This document shows, in pieces, positions 18,004 to 27,626 of a DNA stretch of 64,000 nucleotides; within the stretch, counting starts at the first letter, position 1; each line of letters begins with the position of its first letter. The notes beneath the pieces were generated by a model, which saw only the letters and a list, made by a program, of their open reading frames with translations, did not search any database and had not been told where the DNA came from. Source of the DNA: Bradyrhizobium sp. CCBAU 051011 (lineage in GTDB: Bacteria; Pseudomonadota; Alphaproteobacteria; Rhizobiales; Xanthobacteraceae). A program made the position numbers and the translations under genes. The DNA lies in the NCBI RefSeq assembly GCF_009930815.1, contig NZ_CP022222.1, positions 2,832,501-2,896,500 of the forward strand, in the 5' to 3' direction.

Positions 18004-18525
18004 TTAATCGGTGGCGATATTGGGGCTTATATGGTTACCAATTCCCTTCGGGCAATTGTCCAAAGGTTTGACGGAGCCGGAACCATCGGTTGTGGTCAGG
18101 GCGGCTACAATCAGCGGGAAGGGGTCAAAGCCCGCTGCGACGGGAATTCGCGGTAATTCAACACCATTAAGGCAGATACTGAGCGTTTCCGGAGGCGGCA
18201 GCCGCTCCGCATCGCTGGCCGCGAGATCGGCGACGAGGCCGACCATTGCCTCGCTCACGTAGTCGCAGCGGCGTATGCCGAGGCCCCGGATCTCGATCAG
18301 GCCGGCCAGTTCCCGCGCCGGGCGGACCCACAATTGTCCGGCCACTGTGTCGAGATGGACACGGTCATCACCGACCAAAACGGCCGGCGGAAGCTGTCCG
18401 GCACGCCCCGCGAGAATCAGATCGAAGGCCAGGCGTGATTTGCCGGACCCCGACGGTCCGCGGATCAGGACGGCACGCTCGCCCACCAGTACGGCGGAGG
18501 CGTGCACGCTGGCTTCCCCCGTCAT
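18004..18525 (-). CDS. hprK: HPr kinase/phosphorylase, short catalytic form
   Basis: 173 residues, only the C-terminal catalytic half of the Firmicutes enzyme, as is usual in alphaproteobacteria. The P-loop is GPSGSGKS (23-30), VLVGDDRV holds the catalytic acidic pair, and EIRGLGI is the HprK signature. It phosphorylates or dephosphorylates the HPr serine using ATP or pyrophosphate. Its ATG overlaps the stop of chvG by 4 bases, which ties the PTS branch to the two-component system. Confidence 0.95.
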   Translation of the reverse strand: MTGEASVHASAVLVGERAVLIRGPSGSGKSRLAFDLILAGRAGQLPPAVLVGDDRVHLDTVAGQLWVRPARELAGLIEIRGLGIRRCDYVSEAMVGLVADLAASDAERLPPPETLSICLNGVELPRIPVAAGFDPFPLIVAALTTTDGSGSVKPLDNCPKGIGNHISPNIATD

Positions 18526-20342
18526 AGCGCAGGCAGCCGGACCACGAAGCGCGCGCCGGCCACGCTTGGCTTGCCCTCAGCGTCGGCCGGGCCGTGGCGA
18601 TTTTCCGCCCAGATCCGCCCGTTATGCGCTTCGATGATCTGCTTGGAGATCGAGAGCCCCAGCCCTGAGTTCTGGCCAAAGCCCTGATGCGGACGGTCGG
18701 TGTAGAAGCGCTCGAAGATGCGCTCCAGCGCATCCTCGCCGATGCCCGGCCCGTCGTCATCGACGATGATTTCGATTTCCGAGCGTGCGCGGCGGCAGGT
18801 GACGCGCACTTTCCCGCCGGGGGTGGAGAAGGATTGCGCATTGGACAACAGGTTGGAGATCACTTGTCCGAGCCGGGAGTCATGGCCCGGCACCAAGAAT
18901 GGGTCGGTAGCTCCGCGGCCCTCGAAGCGCGCCTCGACTGCGACGTCGTGTCCAAGCCTGGTTTCGTTGGCCACCGACGTCAGCGTCGTCAAGAGCCGGC
19001 GTAGATCGACCGGCGCCATGTCCTGGCGCTGCAGTTCGGCATCGAGGCGGCTGGCGTCCGAAATGTCCGAGATCAGCCGGTCGAGCCGCTTGACGTCATG
19101 CTCGATCACCTCGAGCAGGCGCGCGCGGCTGGTGTCGTTGCGCGCCAGCGGCAGCGTTTCCACCGCTGAGCGCAGCGAGGTCAGCGGGTTCTTCAGTTCA
19201 TGGGCGACGTCGGCGGCGAACATCTCGATCGCCTCGATGCGGCTATAGAGCGCATTCGTCATGTCGCGCAGCGCGCCGGACAGATGGCCGATTTCGTCGC
19301 GGCGGCGAGTGAAATCGGGAATCTCGACGCGGGTCTGGATGCGCCGGCGGACGCGCTCGGCCCCGTCGGCCAGTCGCCGCACCGGGCCCGCGATCGTGCT
19401 CGCGAGCAATAGCGACAGCACGATCATGACCGCGGAAGCGACGCCGCCCACTTTAAGGATCGCCAGCCGCTCGGCGGTCACCATCTGGTCGATGTCGTCG
19501 CCCTGCGTCGACAGCATCAGCGCGCCGTGCACGGCGCGGAAGCGCTGCACCGGGACTGCGACCGAGACGATCACCTCGCCGCGGTCGTTGACGCGCACCA
19601 TGCTGCTTTTGACGCCGTCGAGCGCCTGCACGATTTCCTGGTAGCCCTTGCCGTTTTCGGGACCGAGCTCGCGATAGAGCGGCAGGTCGCCGCGATTGAG
19701 CCAGGTGCGGATCGAGATCGTGGCGCGCTCGACAAAGCCCGGCTTCTCCGTCGAGGGCGGCGGCAGCTCGAACCGCATCACGTCGCCGCGGCCATAAAGA
19801 CTACGGCTGTCCAGGATCATGCCGCCGTCGCCGCCATAGATGCGCGCGCGCGTCTTGGTCGGCGAGATCAGCCGCCGCAGCACCGGCGCGACGCGCTCCG
19901 GATTGATCGGAAAATCGAGCCCTGAGGATTCGTCCGGCGCGCCATAGCTTTCGCCGGGCTTGAGATCGAGCAGGCGGTCCGGGTCGATGGTGATGGTATT
20001 GGTTTCGACGGTGGCGGAGGCGGCGATTGCGCCGGCGATGATTTCGGCCTGCACCAGGAGGCTCTGCGCCCGCGCATCGATCAGGCCGGCGCGGAATTGC
20101 GAGAGATAGAGAATGCTCGCCACCAGCGCGACCAGGCCCGCCAGATTGAGCGAGACGATCCGGCGCGTGAGGCTGGAGAAGGAGAGCGCGAAGAAGAACT
20201 GCCCGGCCCGGCGCAGCCAACCGAGCGGCCGCCGCCAGCCCTTCTCGCCCACACTAGCCTCGGCGGCAACACGTTCCCGTTCGAGGAGCTCCAGAGCATC
20301 CTCGTGGTTCAGGCTGGGATCGGGCTGCGTTCGATCTAGCAA
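18522..20342 (-). CDS. chvG: Sensor histidine kinase ChvG
   Basis: 606 residues with a TTG start at 20342; no ATG exists between the preceding in-frame stop and the conserved part, so TTG is the likely start (a GTG further in is the alternative). Two membrane segments (about 62-84 and 300-322) flank a periplasmic sensor of about 215 residues. HAMP follows, then the dimerisation helix with phospho-acceptor H381 in VAHELKNPLTS, then the ATP domain with N, DDDGPGIG and GLGLSISK boxes. ChvG responds to acid or envelope change in rhizobia and signals to ChvI. Confidence 0.95.
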   Translation of the reverse strand: MLDRTQPDPSLNHEDALELLERERVAAEASVGEKGWRRPLGWLRRAGQFFFALSFSSLTRRIVSLNLAGLVALVASILYLSQFRAGLIDARAQSLLVQAEIIAGAIAASATVETNTITIDPDRLLDLKPGESYGAPDESSGLDFPINPERVAPVLRRLISPTKTRARIYGGDGGMILDSRSLYGRGDVMRFELPPPSTEKPGFVERATISIRTWLNRGDLPLYRELGPENGKGYQEIVQALDGVKSSMVRVNDRGEVIVSVAVPVQRFRAVHGALMLSTQGDDIDQMVTAERLAILKVGGVASAVMIVLSLLLASTIAGPVRRLADGAERVRRRIQTRVEIPDFTRRRDEIGHLSGALRDMTNALYSRIEAIEMFAADVAHELKNPLTSLRSAVETLPLARNDTSRARLLEVIEHDVKRLDRLISDISDASRLDAELQRQDMAPVDLRRLLTTLTSVANETRLGHDVAVEARFEGRGATDPFLVPGHDSRLGQVISNLLSNAQSFSTPGGKVRVTCRRARSEIEIIVDDDGPGIGEDALERIFERFYTDRPHQGFGQNSGLGLSISKQIIEAHNGRIWAENRHGPADAEGKPSVAGARFVVRLPAL

Positions 20343-20437
20343 TGGCCGAGCTGCCGGTTGTGATGCGCCGTCTAGTCTACGCTTCTACGTCGTCCGGGCG
20401 GATGTGTCAGTCAACACTTCCGCCCGGTGAACGCAGA

Positions 20438-21139
20438 TCAGGCTTCCTTGAAACGATAGCCGACGCCGTACAGCGTCTCGATCATTTCGAAATCGTCGTC
20501 GACCACCTTGAACTTCTTGCGCAGCCGCTTGATGTGGCTGTCGATGGTGCGGTCGTCGACATAGACCTGATCGTCATAGGCGGCGTCCATCAGCGCGTTG
20601 CGGCTTTTCACCACGCCGGGCCGGGTCGCCAGCGCTTGCAGGATCAAAAATTCCGTCACCGTCAGCGTCACCGGCTCGTTCTTCCAGGTGCAGGTGTGAC
20701 GCTCCGGGTCCATCCGCAACAGGCCGCGGTCCAGCGCGCGCGCATCCGGTTCCTTCGGCACGGCGGTCGGATCCTTGGGCTGGCCGCGGCGGAGCACGGC
20801 TTTGACGCGCTCGACCAGGAGGCGCTGCGAGAATGGCTTGCGGATGAAATCGTCGGCGCCCATCTTGAGGCCGAACAATTCGTCGATCTCTTCATCCTTG
20901 GAGGTCAGGAAGATCACCGGCAGATCGGACTTCTGCCGCAGCCGGCGTAGCGTTTCCATGCCGTCCATGCGCGGCATCTTGATATCGAGGATCGCGAGGT
21001 CCGGCGGCGAAGTGCGGAAGCCGTCCAGCGCCGAGGCACCATCCGTGTAGGTCATGATGCGATAGCCTTCGGCTTCGAGCGCGATCGACACGGAAGTGAG
21101 AATGTTGCGGTCATCATCGACCAGGGCGATTGTGGGCAT
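20438..21139 (-). CDS. chvI: Response regulator ChvI
   Basis: 233 residues: a receiver domain with D52 ([10 protein letters not shown]) as phosphorylation site, the acidic pair at residues 8-9 and K near SKDEE, then an OmpR-type winged-helix DNA-binding domain ending [19 protein letters not shown]. It acts with ChvG, encoded 95 bases downstream on the same strand. Such regulators control envelope, exopolysaccharide and acid-response genes. The 216-base gap upstream contains its promoter, which I could not define. Confidence 0.95.
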   Translation of the reverse strand: MPTIALVDDDRNILTSVSIALEAEGYRIMTYTDGASALDGFRTSPPDLAILDIKMPRMDGMETLRRLRQKSDLPVIFLTSKDEEIDELFGLKMGADDFIRKPFSQRLLVERVKAVLRRGQPKDPTAVPKEPDARALDRGLLRMDPERHTCTWKNEPVTLTVTEFLILQALATRPGVVKSRNALMDAAYDDQVYVDDRTIDSHIKRLRKKFKVVDDDFEMIETLYGVGYRFKEA

Positions 21140-21355
21140 GAGCCTGCTTTCGAATAAGAGAGTGGCTTAAACGGCGGGCACTTCAGCCAGACGCCGCATA
21201 AATGGGCTTCGTACACGGTCAACGAGCAATGCAAGCTGGGCTGAACTATGACCGAGTTCCGCAAAACGCCCCCAGGGAGACGCACTGTCCCCCATATAGC
21301 ACCCTGTCCAGCCGAGAAAAGGCCCTTTTTGCAATAAGATGGCCGGGAAGAAACC

Positions 21356-22090
21356 ATGCAGCCGACCGCAAATTTTGACGCTTCCAAACTCGCCCGTTCG
21401 CTGCTACGGCGCAGCCGGCAGGGCGCGCTCGCCACGCTTATGCCTGAAAGCGGCGACCCTTATTGCTCGCTCGTCAACGTTGCGAGCCATGCCGACGCCT
21501 CGCCAATCCTGCTGGTTTCGAGGCTGGCGCTGCATACCAAGAACATTCTCGGTGACAGCCGAGTATCGTTGATGCTGGACGAGCGTGCCGCGGGCGATCC
21601 GCTGGAAGGCGCGCGGATCATGCTGGCGGGCCGGGCCGAGGAGGCCGTCGGGGAGCCAGCGAAAATCTTGCGCCGGCGCTATCTGAACGCCCATCCGTCC
21701 GCCGAAGCCTTTGTGGATTTCAAGGATTTCTCGTTCTTCCGGATCGTCCCGTCGGGCCTGCATCTGGTCGCCGGATTCGGCCGCATCATCGACCTTAGCC
21801 CCGCGCAGTTTCTGACCGAGATCGGCGATGCCGCTGATCTGCTGGAAGCCGAGCAGGGCGCGGTGGAGCATATGAATGAGGATCACCGCGACGCGATGAA
21901 CCTCTATGCTACCAGACTGCTGGGCGCCGAGTCCGCCGATTGGCGCTGCACCGGCTGCGACCCCGACGGCATGGATATGCAGGCTGAAAGCGCGACGCTG
22001 CGGCTGGATTTCCCGGAGCGGGTCACCAGCGCGATGGCGCTCCGCAAGATGCTGGTGCGGCTGGCGGGCGAGGCGCGGGCCAAGGGCTGA
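21356..22090 (+). CDS. HugZ-like heme-utilisation / pyridoxamine 5'-phosphate oxidase-fold protein
   Basis: 244 residues with GGGAAGAAACC before ATG 21356. The N-terminal split-barrel (LLRRSRQGALATL, then RIMLAGRAEE) is the flavin-reductase/PNPOx fold; the C-terminal DUF2470 segment carries VEHMNEDHRDAMNLYA, characteristic of HugZ/HutZ and chloroplast GLUTR-binding relatives. Members bind or break down heme. Heme activity is likely but not proven by residues visible here. Divergent from chvI. Confidence 0.82.
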   Translation: MQPTANFDASKLARSLLRRSRQGALATLMPESGDPYCSLVNVASHADASPILLVSRLALHTKNILGDSRVSLMLDERAAGDPLEGARIMLAGRAEEAVGEPAKILRRRYLNAHPSAEAFVDFKDFSFFRIVPSGLHLVAGFGRIIDLSPAQFLTEIGDAADLLEAEQGAVEHMNEDHRDAMNLYATRLLGAESADWRCTGCDPDGMDMQAESATLRLDFPERVTSAMALRKMLVRLAGEARAKG

Positions 22091-22201
22091 CAAAGGGCGC
22101 ACAAGGGTTAACGCCTGCCAATAGCGAACGCGGATTGAACGGGTGCGGACGTTTCCGCGACCTAATGCAAGCCTGCGCGTAGTTGACCAGCGAAAGCCCG
22201 C

Positions 22202-24796
22202 ATGAGATCCCGCAATCGATTGATATTTTCCCTGTGTCTGGCGCTGTTGTCGGGCACCTGCCTCTCCGTGCCATCGCTGGCGCAAAAAGGCGATCTCGCC
22301 GCGGTCAGCGCCAAGGTCAACGAGCTTGGCCGCGCCGGAAAATATGCGGAAGCCGTCGCATTGGCGCAGGCACAACTCGAAAGCCTCGAGAAAAGATTCG
22401 GCCCCGTGAACCGCGAGGTTGGCGTGGCGCTGAGCAATCTGGCGCAGGCTTACGGCAATCAGGGCAGGGATGGCGAGGCGGAGCCTCTGCTCAAGCGATC
22501 CATCGCGGTCCTGGAGAAGACGACGGGTCTCGAATCGCCGGAGATCGCGGCTGCGTTGACCAATCTGGCCGCGCTGTACCAGCGCCAGCAGCGCTATGCC
22601 GACTCCGAGCCCTTGTTCAAGCGCGCGCTGTCGATACGCGAGAGGTCGCTGCCATCAGGCCATCCGGACATCGGGCAATCCCTCAACAATCTGGCGACGC
22701 ACTACGAGAAGCTCGGCCGCCACGGCGATTCCGAACCGTTGTTCAAGCGGGCGCTGACGATCTATGAAAAGGCCGCCGGCCCGGAGCATCCCGCGGTGGC
22801 GACGCTGTTGAACAATCTCGGCCAGGTGGCAAAGGTGCGGAGCCACTATGCCGAGGCCGAGCCGCGGATCAAGCGGTCGCTGGCGATCCGCGAAAAAGTG
22901 CTGGGCCGCGAACATCCCGATGTGGCGCGGTCGCTGAACAATCTCGCCGATCTCTATGAACGGCAGGGCCGCTACGCCGAGGCGCAGCCGTTGTTCGAGC
23001 GCGCCTTGGCGATCCGTGAACGCGCCGTCGGTCCCGACCATCCGGATACCGCGACCTCGACCAACAATCTGGCGTCGTTCTATCAGGCCTCGGGCCGTCC
23101 CGGTGACGCGCTGCCATTGGTGCAGCGGCTGATCGGAAGCGGACGGGCTCAACCCCGCGCCGTCCTTCCGGTACTGGCGGATGCGGAGCGCCAGCATCTG
23201 GTGCCCCGCGACAAGGCCGTGAACGATATGCTCAGCGTGATCCAGCGCGGCACCCGGTCATCGGTTGCTTCTGCCGTGAACAAGCTGGCGGTGCGGCTGG
23301 CAGCGGGGAGCGATCGCCTCGCCGAACTGGTGCGCCGGGATCAGGATCTCGCTTCTGAAGCGGAAGCGCTCGACAAGTCGATCGTGGCGGCGGTCTCGAA
23401 GGAGCGCTCGAAGCGCGACCCGGCTTCCGAGCAGCGCGCCCGCGCCCGGCTCACCGCGATTGCGACCGAGCGGGCGTCGCTGCAGAAGACGTTGTCGGCG
23501 GAATTTCCCAACTACGCCGCGCTATCGAATCCATCGCCGATGACGGTGAAGGAGATCCAGTCGCTGTTGTCGGAAAACGAGGCGCTGGTGCAGTTCGCGG
23601 TCACCGAGGTGGAAAGCTATGTCATTGCGATCACCCGTGAGAGCTTTGACTGGAAGCCGATTCCGCGCGGTGCGGAAATCTTGTCGCAGCAGGTGGCCGC
23701 GTTCCGTCGCGGTCTTGATCTCGGCAAGGCGAATGATGCTTCCGGCAAATCCGGACTGTTCGATCTCGCGCTCGCCAATGAACTGCACGGGACGTTGCTG
23801 GCGCCGATCGATGCGTTGATCAAGGACAAGCCGTCGCTTCTGGTGGTGGCGTCGGGCGCGCTGACGGCGCTGCCGTTCCATCTCTTGGTGACCGAAAGAC
23901 CGAAGGCCGCTATCCCCGAGACATTCGAGGGCTATCGCGATGCGGCCTGGCTGCTGAAGCGTCAGGCGGTGTCGGTATTGCCATCGGCCGCGAGCCTGAA
24001 AGCGCTGCGTGTGTTTGCGCGCAAGGAGCAGAGCACCAAGCCGATGACGGGCTTTGGCGATCCCATTTTCAATCCGGCTGTGAAGCCTGCCGATGGCAAT
24101 CGTTCCAGGACCGCCGCGCGCAGCCTTGCGAACGGCGCCTACACCGATTTCTGGCAGGGGGCCGGCGTCGATCGCGCGCGGCTCTCGGATGCGTTGCCGC
24201 AACTGCCCGATACCGCGGACGAACTCAACACGATTGCGAAAAATCTGGGCGTTGCGACGGTCGACATTCATCTCGGGGAAGACGCCAGCGAAACCACGCT
24301 CAAGCGTACGGCACTCGCCGATTACAGCATCGTCTATTTCGCCACCCATGGCCTTGTCGCCGGCGACGTGAAAGGGCTTGCCGAACCGTCGCTGGTGCTG
24401 AGCATCCCGAAGCAGCCGAGTGAACTTGATGACGGCCTGCTCACGGCGAGCGAAGTCGCGCAGTTGAAACTCAACGCCGATTGGGTGGTGCTATCCGCCT
24501 GCAACACCATTGCCGGCGACAAGCCCGGCGCCGAAGCGCTCTCGGGGCTTGCACGATCCTTCTTCTATGCCGGCGCGCGGGCGCTTCTGGTCTCGCACTG
24601 GGCGGTCAGTTCGGAGGCCGCCACGCGGCTTTCGATTTCGACCTTCGACCGCCTGAAGGCCGATCCCAGGCTCGGGCGCGCCGAGGCGCTGCGGCAGGCC
24701 ATGCTGGCCTATCTCGACGACCCGTCCTCGCCGCGCAATGCCTACCCGGCGTACTGGGCGCCGTTTGCGCTGATCGGAGAGGGCGCCGCGCGCTAA
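22202..24796 (+). CDS. Secreted TPR-CHAT protein (caspase-like protease domain)
   Basis: 864 residues. A signal peptide covers about residues 1-28. About seven tetratricopeptide repeats of 42 residues follow (roughly 30-315), each of the kinesin-light-chain type (pattern NNLA-YxxQGRYxEAEPLFKRAL), then a linker and a CHAT domain (about 560-864). The His/Cys pair of a C50-related peptidase is present: H716 in YFATHGLVAGD and C767 in LSACNTIAGD. CHAT proteins are caspase-like; substrates are unknown for most, and the TPRs likely bind a partner. It stands between the HugZ-like gene and pckA, with a weak ribosome-binding site. Confidence 0.88.
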   Translation: MRSRNRLIFSLCLALLSGTCLSVPSLAQKGDLAAVSAKVNELGRAGKYAEAVALAQAQLESLEKRFGPVNREVGVALSNLAQAYGNQGRDGEAEPLLKRSIAVLEKTTGLESPEIAAALTNLAALYQRQQRYADSEPLFKRALSIRERSLPSGHPDIGQSLNNLATHYEKLGRHGDSEPLFKRALTIYEKAAGPEHPAVATLLNNLGQVAKVRSHYAEAEPRIKRSLAIREKVLGREHPDVARSLNNLADLYERQGRYAEAQPLFERALAIRERAVGPDHPDTATSTNNLASFYQASGRPGDALPLVQRLIGSGRAQPRAVLPVLADAERQHLVPRDKAVNDMLSVIQRGTRSSVASAVNKLAVRLAAGSDRLAELVRRDQDLASEAEALDKSIVAAVSKERSKRDPASEQRARARLTAIATERASLQKTLSAEFPNYAALSNPSPMTVKEIQSLLSENEALVQFAVTEVESYVIAITRESFDWKPIPRGAEILSQQVAAFRRGLDLGKANDASGKSGLFDLALANELHGTLLAPIDALIKDKPSLLVVASGALTALPFHLLVTERPKAAIPETFEGYRDAAWLLKRQAVSVLPSAASLKALRVFARKEQSTKPMTGFGDPIFNPAVKPADGNRSRTAARSLANGAYTDFWQGAGVDRARLSDALPQLPDTADELNTIAKNLGVATVDIHLGEDASETTLKRTALADYSIVYFATHGLVAGDVKGLAEPSLVLSIPKQPSELDDGLLTASEVAQLKLNADWVVLSACNTIAGDKPGAEALSGLARSFFYAGARALLVSHWAVSSEAATRLSISTFDRLKADPRLGRAEALRQAMLAYLDDPSSPRNAYPAYWAPFALIGEGAAR

Positions 24797-24900
24797 AAAA
24801 TTTCGATTGTGCGACGCAACAATTCCGGCCTCTGCCGCGTTGAGGCGGATGGTCGCGCAACCATGACAGCAAATGGCCAAAAAAGCGCCGCAGCAAGCGA

Positions 24901-24914
24901 TTGATGCAGATCAA
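24901..24914. promoter_or_regulatory. FNR/FixK-type binding site upstream of pckA
   Basis: TTGATGCAGATCAA is a perfect match to TTGA-N6-TCAA and to TTGAT-N4-ATCAA, the sites of FNR, FixK and related regulators. It is 173 bases before the GTG start of pckA and downstream of the CHAT gene stop, so pckA is the only gene positioned to respond. An activated start would lie about 41 bases downstream, near 24949. I see no clear -10 there, so function is inferred. Confidence 0.55.
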
Positions 24915-25086
24915 CCGCCCGCGCGTGCATAAACCAATTCGCGTGGATCGGCTTGGCAAGCCCGGCGTTCATCAGTATTAGGTCGCCGGACCGAGGCCGG
25001 AAGGCTATATTGAGGGGTCACCGCGACAGAGCGCGTCAAGCGACATGCGCGCGACGAGAGTAACGCGGGTTCGAGGAGGAGTCTTC

Positions 25087-26703
25087 GTGCAAGAGACGGG
25101 TCTACGTAACGGTGCCTTCGGCGCCGATAAATTCGGTTTAAAAAATCTCAAGACGGTGCACTGGAATCTCGGCGCGCCGCAGCTTTATCAATATTCACTT
25201 GCGGCAGGCGAGGCCGTGCTGTCGGCGGACGGCGCGCTGTGCGCTGATACCGGCGAGTTCACCGGCCGCAGCCCCAAGGACAAGTTCACGGTTCGTGATG
25301 TCACCACCGACAAGAACATGTGGTGGGCCGGCAACCAGTCGATCACCTCGGAGCAGTTCTCCGCTCTGTATGCTGATTTCCTCAAGCATGCCGAAGGCAT
25401 GACGCTGTTCGCGCAGGATCTCTATGGCGGCGCCGATCCGAGTTTCCAGATCAAGACCCGCGTGTTCACCGAGCTTGCCTGGCACTCGCTGTTCATCCGC
25501 ACGCTCCTGATCCGCCCCGAGGCTTCTGCGCTGCGCGATTTCGTGCCCGAACTCACCATCATCGATCTGCCGAGCTTCCGCGCCGATCCCAAACGTCACG
25601 GCGTGCGCTCGGAGAACGTTGTCGCGATCGATTTCGCCCGCAAGATCGTCCTGATCGGCGGGTCTTATTATGCCGGCGAAATGAAGAAGTCGGTCTTCAC
25701 CACGCTGAACTATTACCTTCCCGCCAAGGGCGTGCTGCCGATGCACTGCTCGGCCAATGTCGGACCCAAGGGCGACACGGCGATCTTCTTCGGCCTGTCC
25801 GGCACCGGCAAGACCACGCTCTCAGCCGATCCGAACCGCACGCTGATCGGCGACGACGAGCACGGCTGGGGCAATGACGGCGTCTTCAATTTCGAAGGCG
25901 GCTGCTACGCCAAATGCATCAAGCTGTCGCAGGAAGCCGAGCCGCAGATCTTTGCCGCCAGCAACCGCTTTGGCGCCGTGCTCGAAAACGTGGTGCTCGA
26001 CGAACACACCCGCGTGCCCGATTTCGACGACGGTTCGAAGACCGAGAACACCCGTTCGGCCTATCCGCTCGATTTCATTCCGAACGCCTCGCGCACCGGC
26101 CGCGCCGGCCAGCCGAAGAACGTCGTGATGCTGGCGGCCGACGCCTTCGGCGTGTTGCCGCCGATCGCAAAGCTCTCGCCGGCGCAGGCGATGTATCACT
26201 TCCTGTCCGGCTATACCGCGAAGGTCGCCGGCACCGAGCGCGGTCTCGGCAACGAGCCGCAGCCGGAATTCTCCACCTGCTTCGGCTCGCCGTTCCTGCC
26301 GCTCGATCCTTCCGTCTACGGCAACATGCTGCGCGAGCTGATTGCCAAGCACAATGTCGATTGCTGGCTGGTCAACACCGGCTGGACCGGCGGCAAATTC
26401 GGCACCGGCAGCCGCATGCCGATCAAGGTCACGCGGGCGCTGCTCACCGCGGCGCTCGACGGCTCCTTGCGCAATGTCGAATTCCGCACCGACAAGTATT
26501 TCGGCTTTGCGGTGCCGACGGCGCTGCCGGGCGTGCCCAGCGAGATCCTCGATCCCGTCAACACCTGGAAGGACAAGGCCGAGTTCGACAAGACCGCGCG
26601 CGCGCTGGTCGGCATGTTCCAGAAGAACTTTGCCAAGTTCGAAGCCCAGGTCGACGCCGAAGTCCGCGCCGCCGCGCCGGACACCAAGCTCGCGGCGGAG
26701 TAA
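25087..26703 (+). CDS. pckA: Phosphoenolpyruvate carboxykinase (ATP)
   Basis: 538 residues from a GTG start at 25087, chosen because AGGAGGAG lies just before it; an ATG at 25045 would add 14 unusual residues. The P-loop [11 protein letters not shown], substrate motif TGRSPKDKF and metal-binding MHCSANVG and DDEHGWG are all intact. The enzyme turns oxaloacetate into PEP with ATP, starting gluconeogenesis from C4 acids. Its nearness to the PTS/ChvGI genes is typical of rhizobia, but here two unrelated genes (HugZ-like and TPR-CHAT) lie between. Confidence 0.97.
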   Translation: MQETGLRNGAFGADKFGLKNLKTVHWNLGAPQLYQYSLAAGEAVLSADGALCADTGEFTGRSPKDKFTVRDVTTDKNMWWAGNQSITSEQFSALYADFLKHAEGMTLFAQDLYGGADPSFQIKTRVFTELAWHSLFIRTLLIRPEASALRDFVPELTIIDLPSFRADPKRHGVRSENVVAIDFARKIVLIGGSYYAGEMKKSVFTTLNYYLPAKGVLPMHCSANVGPKGDTAIFFGLSGTGKTTLSADPNRTLIGDDEHGWGNDGVFNFEGGCYAKCIKLSQEAEPQIFAASNRFGAVLENVVLDEHTRVPDFDDGSKTENTRSAYPLDFIPNASRTGRAGQPKNVVMLAADAFGVLPPIAKLSPAQAMYHFLSGYTAKVAGTERGLGNEPQPEFSTCFGSPFLPLDPSVYGNMLRELIAKHNVDCWLVNTGWTGGKFGTGSRMPIKVTRALLTAALDGSLRNVEFRTDKYFGFAVPTALPGVPSEILDPVNTWKDKAEFDKTARALVGMFQKNFAKFEAQVDAEVRAAAPDTKLAAE

Positions 26704-26740
26704 CCGCTTCGGTTTAACGATGGATCATTCGAGAACGACG

Positions 26741-26766
26741 AAGGCGGCCGCAAGGCCCGCCTTTTT
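26741..26766 (+). terminator. Intrinsic terminator of pckA
   Basis: Arms AAGGCGG (26741-26747) and CCGCCTT (26757-26763) with a 9-base loop, running into five T. It lies 37 bases after the pckA stop and ends just before the stop of the convergent sigma-factor gene. Confidence 0.85.
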
Positions 26767-26769
26767 CGT

Positions 26770-27381
26770 TTACGCGGCGCTGTGCGTCCGTGGCTCGATG
26801 GAGGCAAACATCGTGGTTCGCAGCTCCAGTAGCGCCCGCCGCAAATGCGTCTTGACGGTGTTGGCGGGAATGCCCAATCGCTTCGACAGGTCATGGCGGC
26901 TGCGGTCTCTGAGGTAGGCCAGCATGATCAATCGGCGCTTGTGTTCGGGTAGTCGCGCAAACGCCGCCAGCGCCTTCGGACGCAGCCGCGCGAGATGGAT
27001 TTCGTCGACCGGATCGGAATCGTTCGACGCGAACGCGGCGATCTTGTCCTCTGCTTCGAGCGCCTCGACCTGACGTTTTCGTAAGCTGTCGATGGCGCCG
27101 TGCCTGACGATGGTTGCCATCCAGGTCATCGGCGAGGCGATCGCAGCATCGTAACTTGCGGCGTGGCGCCAGATCTTCAGATAGCTCTCTTGCAGCACGT
27201 CTTCGGCCAGCGCTCGGTCCCTCACGACGCGAAGGGCTATGCCCAGCAGCTTGGCGTGGGTGAGGCCGTAGAGCCTTGCGAAGGCAGATTTGTTGCCGCG
27301 GGCGACTTCCGCAAGCAATTGCAGAAGAACCGCTCTGCCGTCCTGTTGTCCGGTCGTACCCTGCGGCGTCGCGTTCACCAT
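26770..27381 (-). CDS. ECF-type RNA polymerase sigma factor (1)
   Basis: 203 residues from ATG 27381 with GGGGAAACC before it. Region 2 includes RVVRDRALAEDVLQESYLKI and WMATIVRHGAIDSLR; region 4 has the helix-turn-helix LSKRLGIPANTVKTHLRRAL. It directs RNA polymerase to a small set of promoters. No anti-sigma gene follows it. It is divergent from, and recognisably related to, the ECF factor at 27627, so the two may share the anti-sigma encoded beyond that gene. SigK-like subfamily suspected, not shown. Confidence 0.9.
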   Translation of the reverse strand: MVNATPQGTTGQQDGRAVLLQLLAEVARGNKSAFARLYGLTHAKLLGIALRVVRDRALAEDVLQESYLKIWRHAASYDAAIASPMTWMATIVRHGAIDSLRKRQVEALEAEDKIAAFASNDSDPVDEIHLARLRPKALAAFARLPEHKRRLIMLAYLRDRSRHDLSKRLGIPANTVKTHLRRALLELRTTMFASIEPRTHSAA

Positions 27382-27626
27382 GGTTTCCCCAGCTCGATTG
27401 TCGGATCGCCTGCCCGCGAACACACTGCGTTGAGCAGGCCGTATGCCGCCAGTACGGATGATCAGCGAAAAAAGTTTCGGCCGCCGAGCCCCGGCGATGA
27501 TTTATTTGGCCGCCGGCCGGGCCGCTTGCTTTGAAACCAAGGCCCGTTGAACCGTAGCTTCCTGAGCCCTATAGTCCCGCGAGGAACAGCCACCCTTGAT
27601 TGCATATCCGGCCTATCCCGCTCAGA

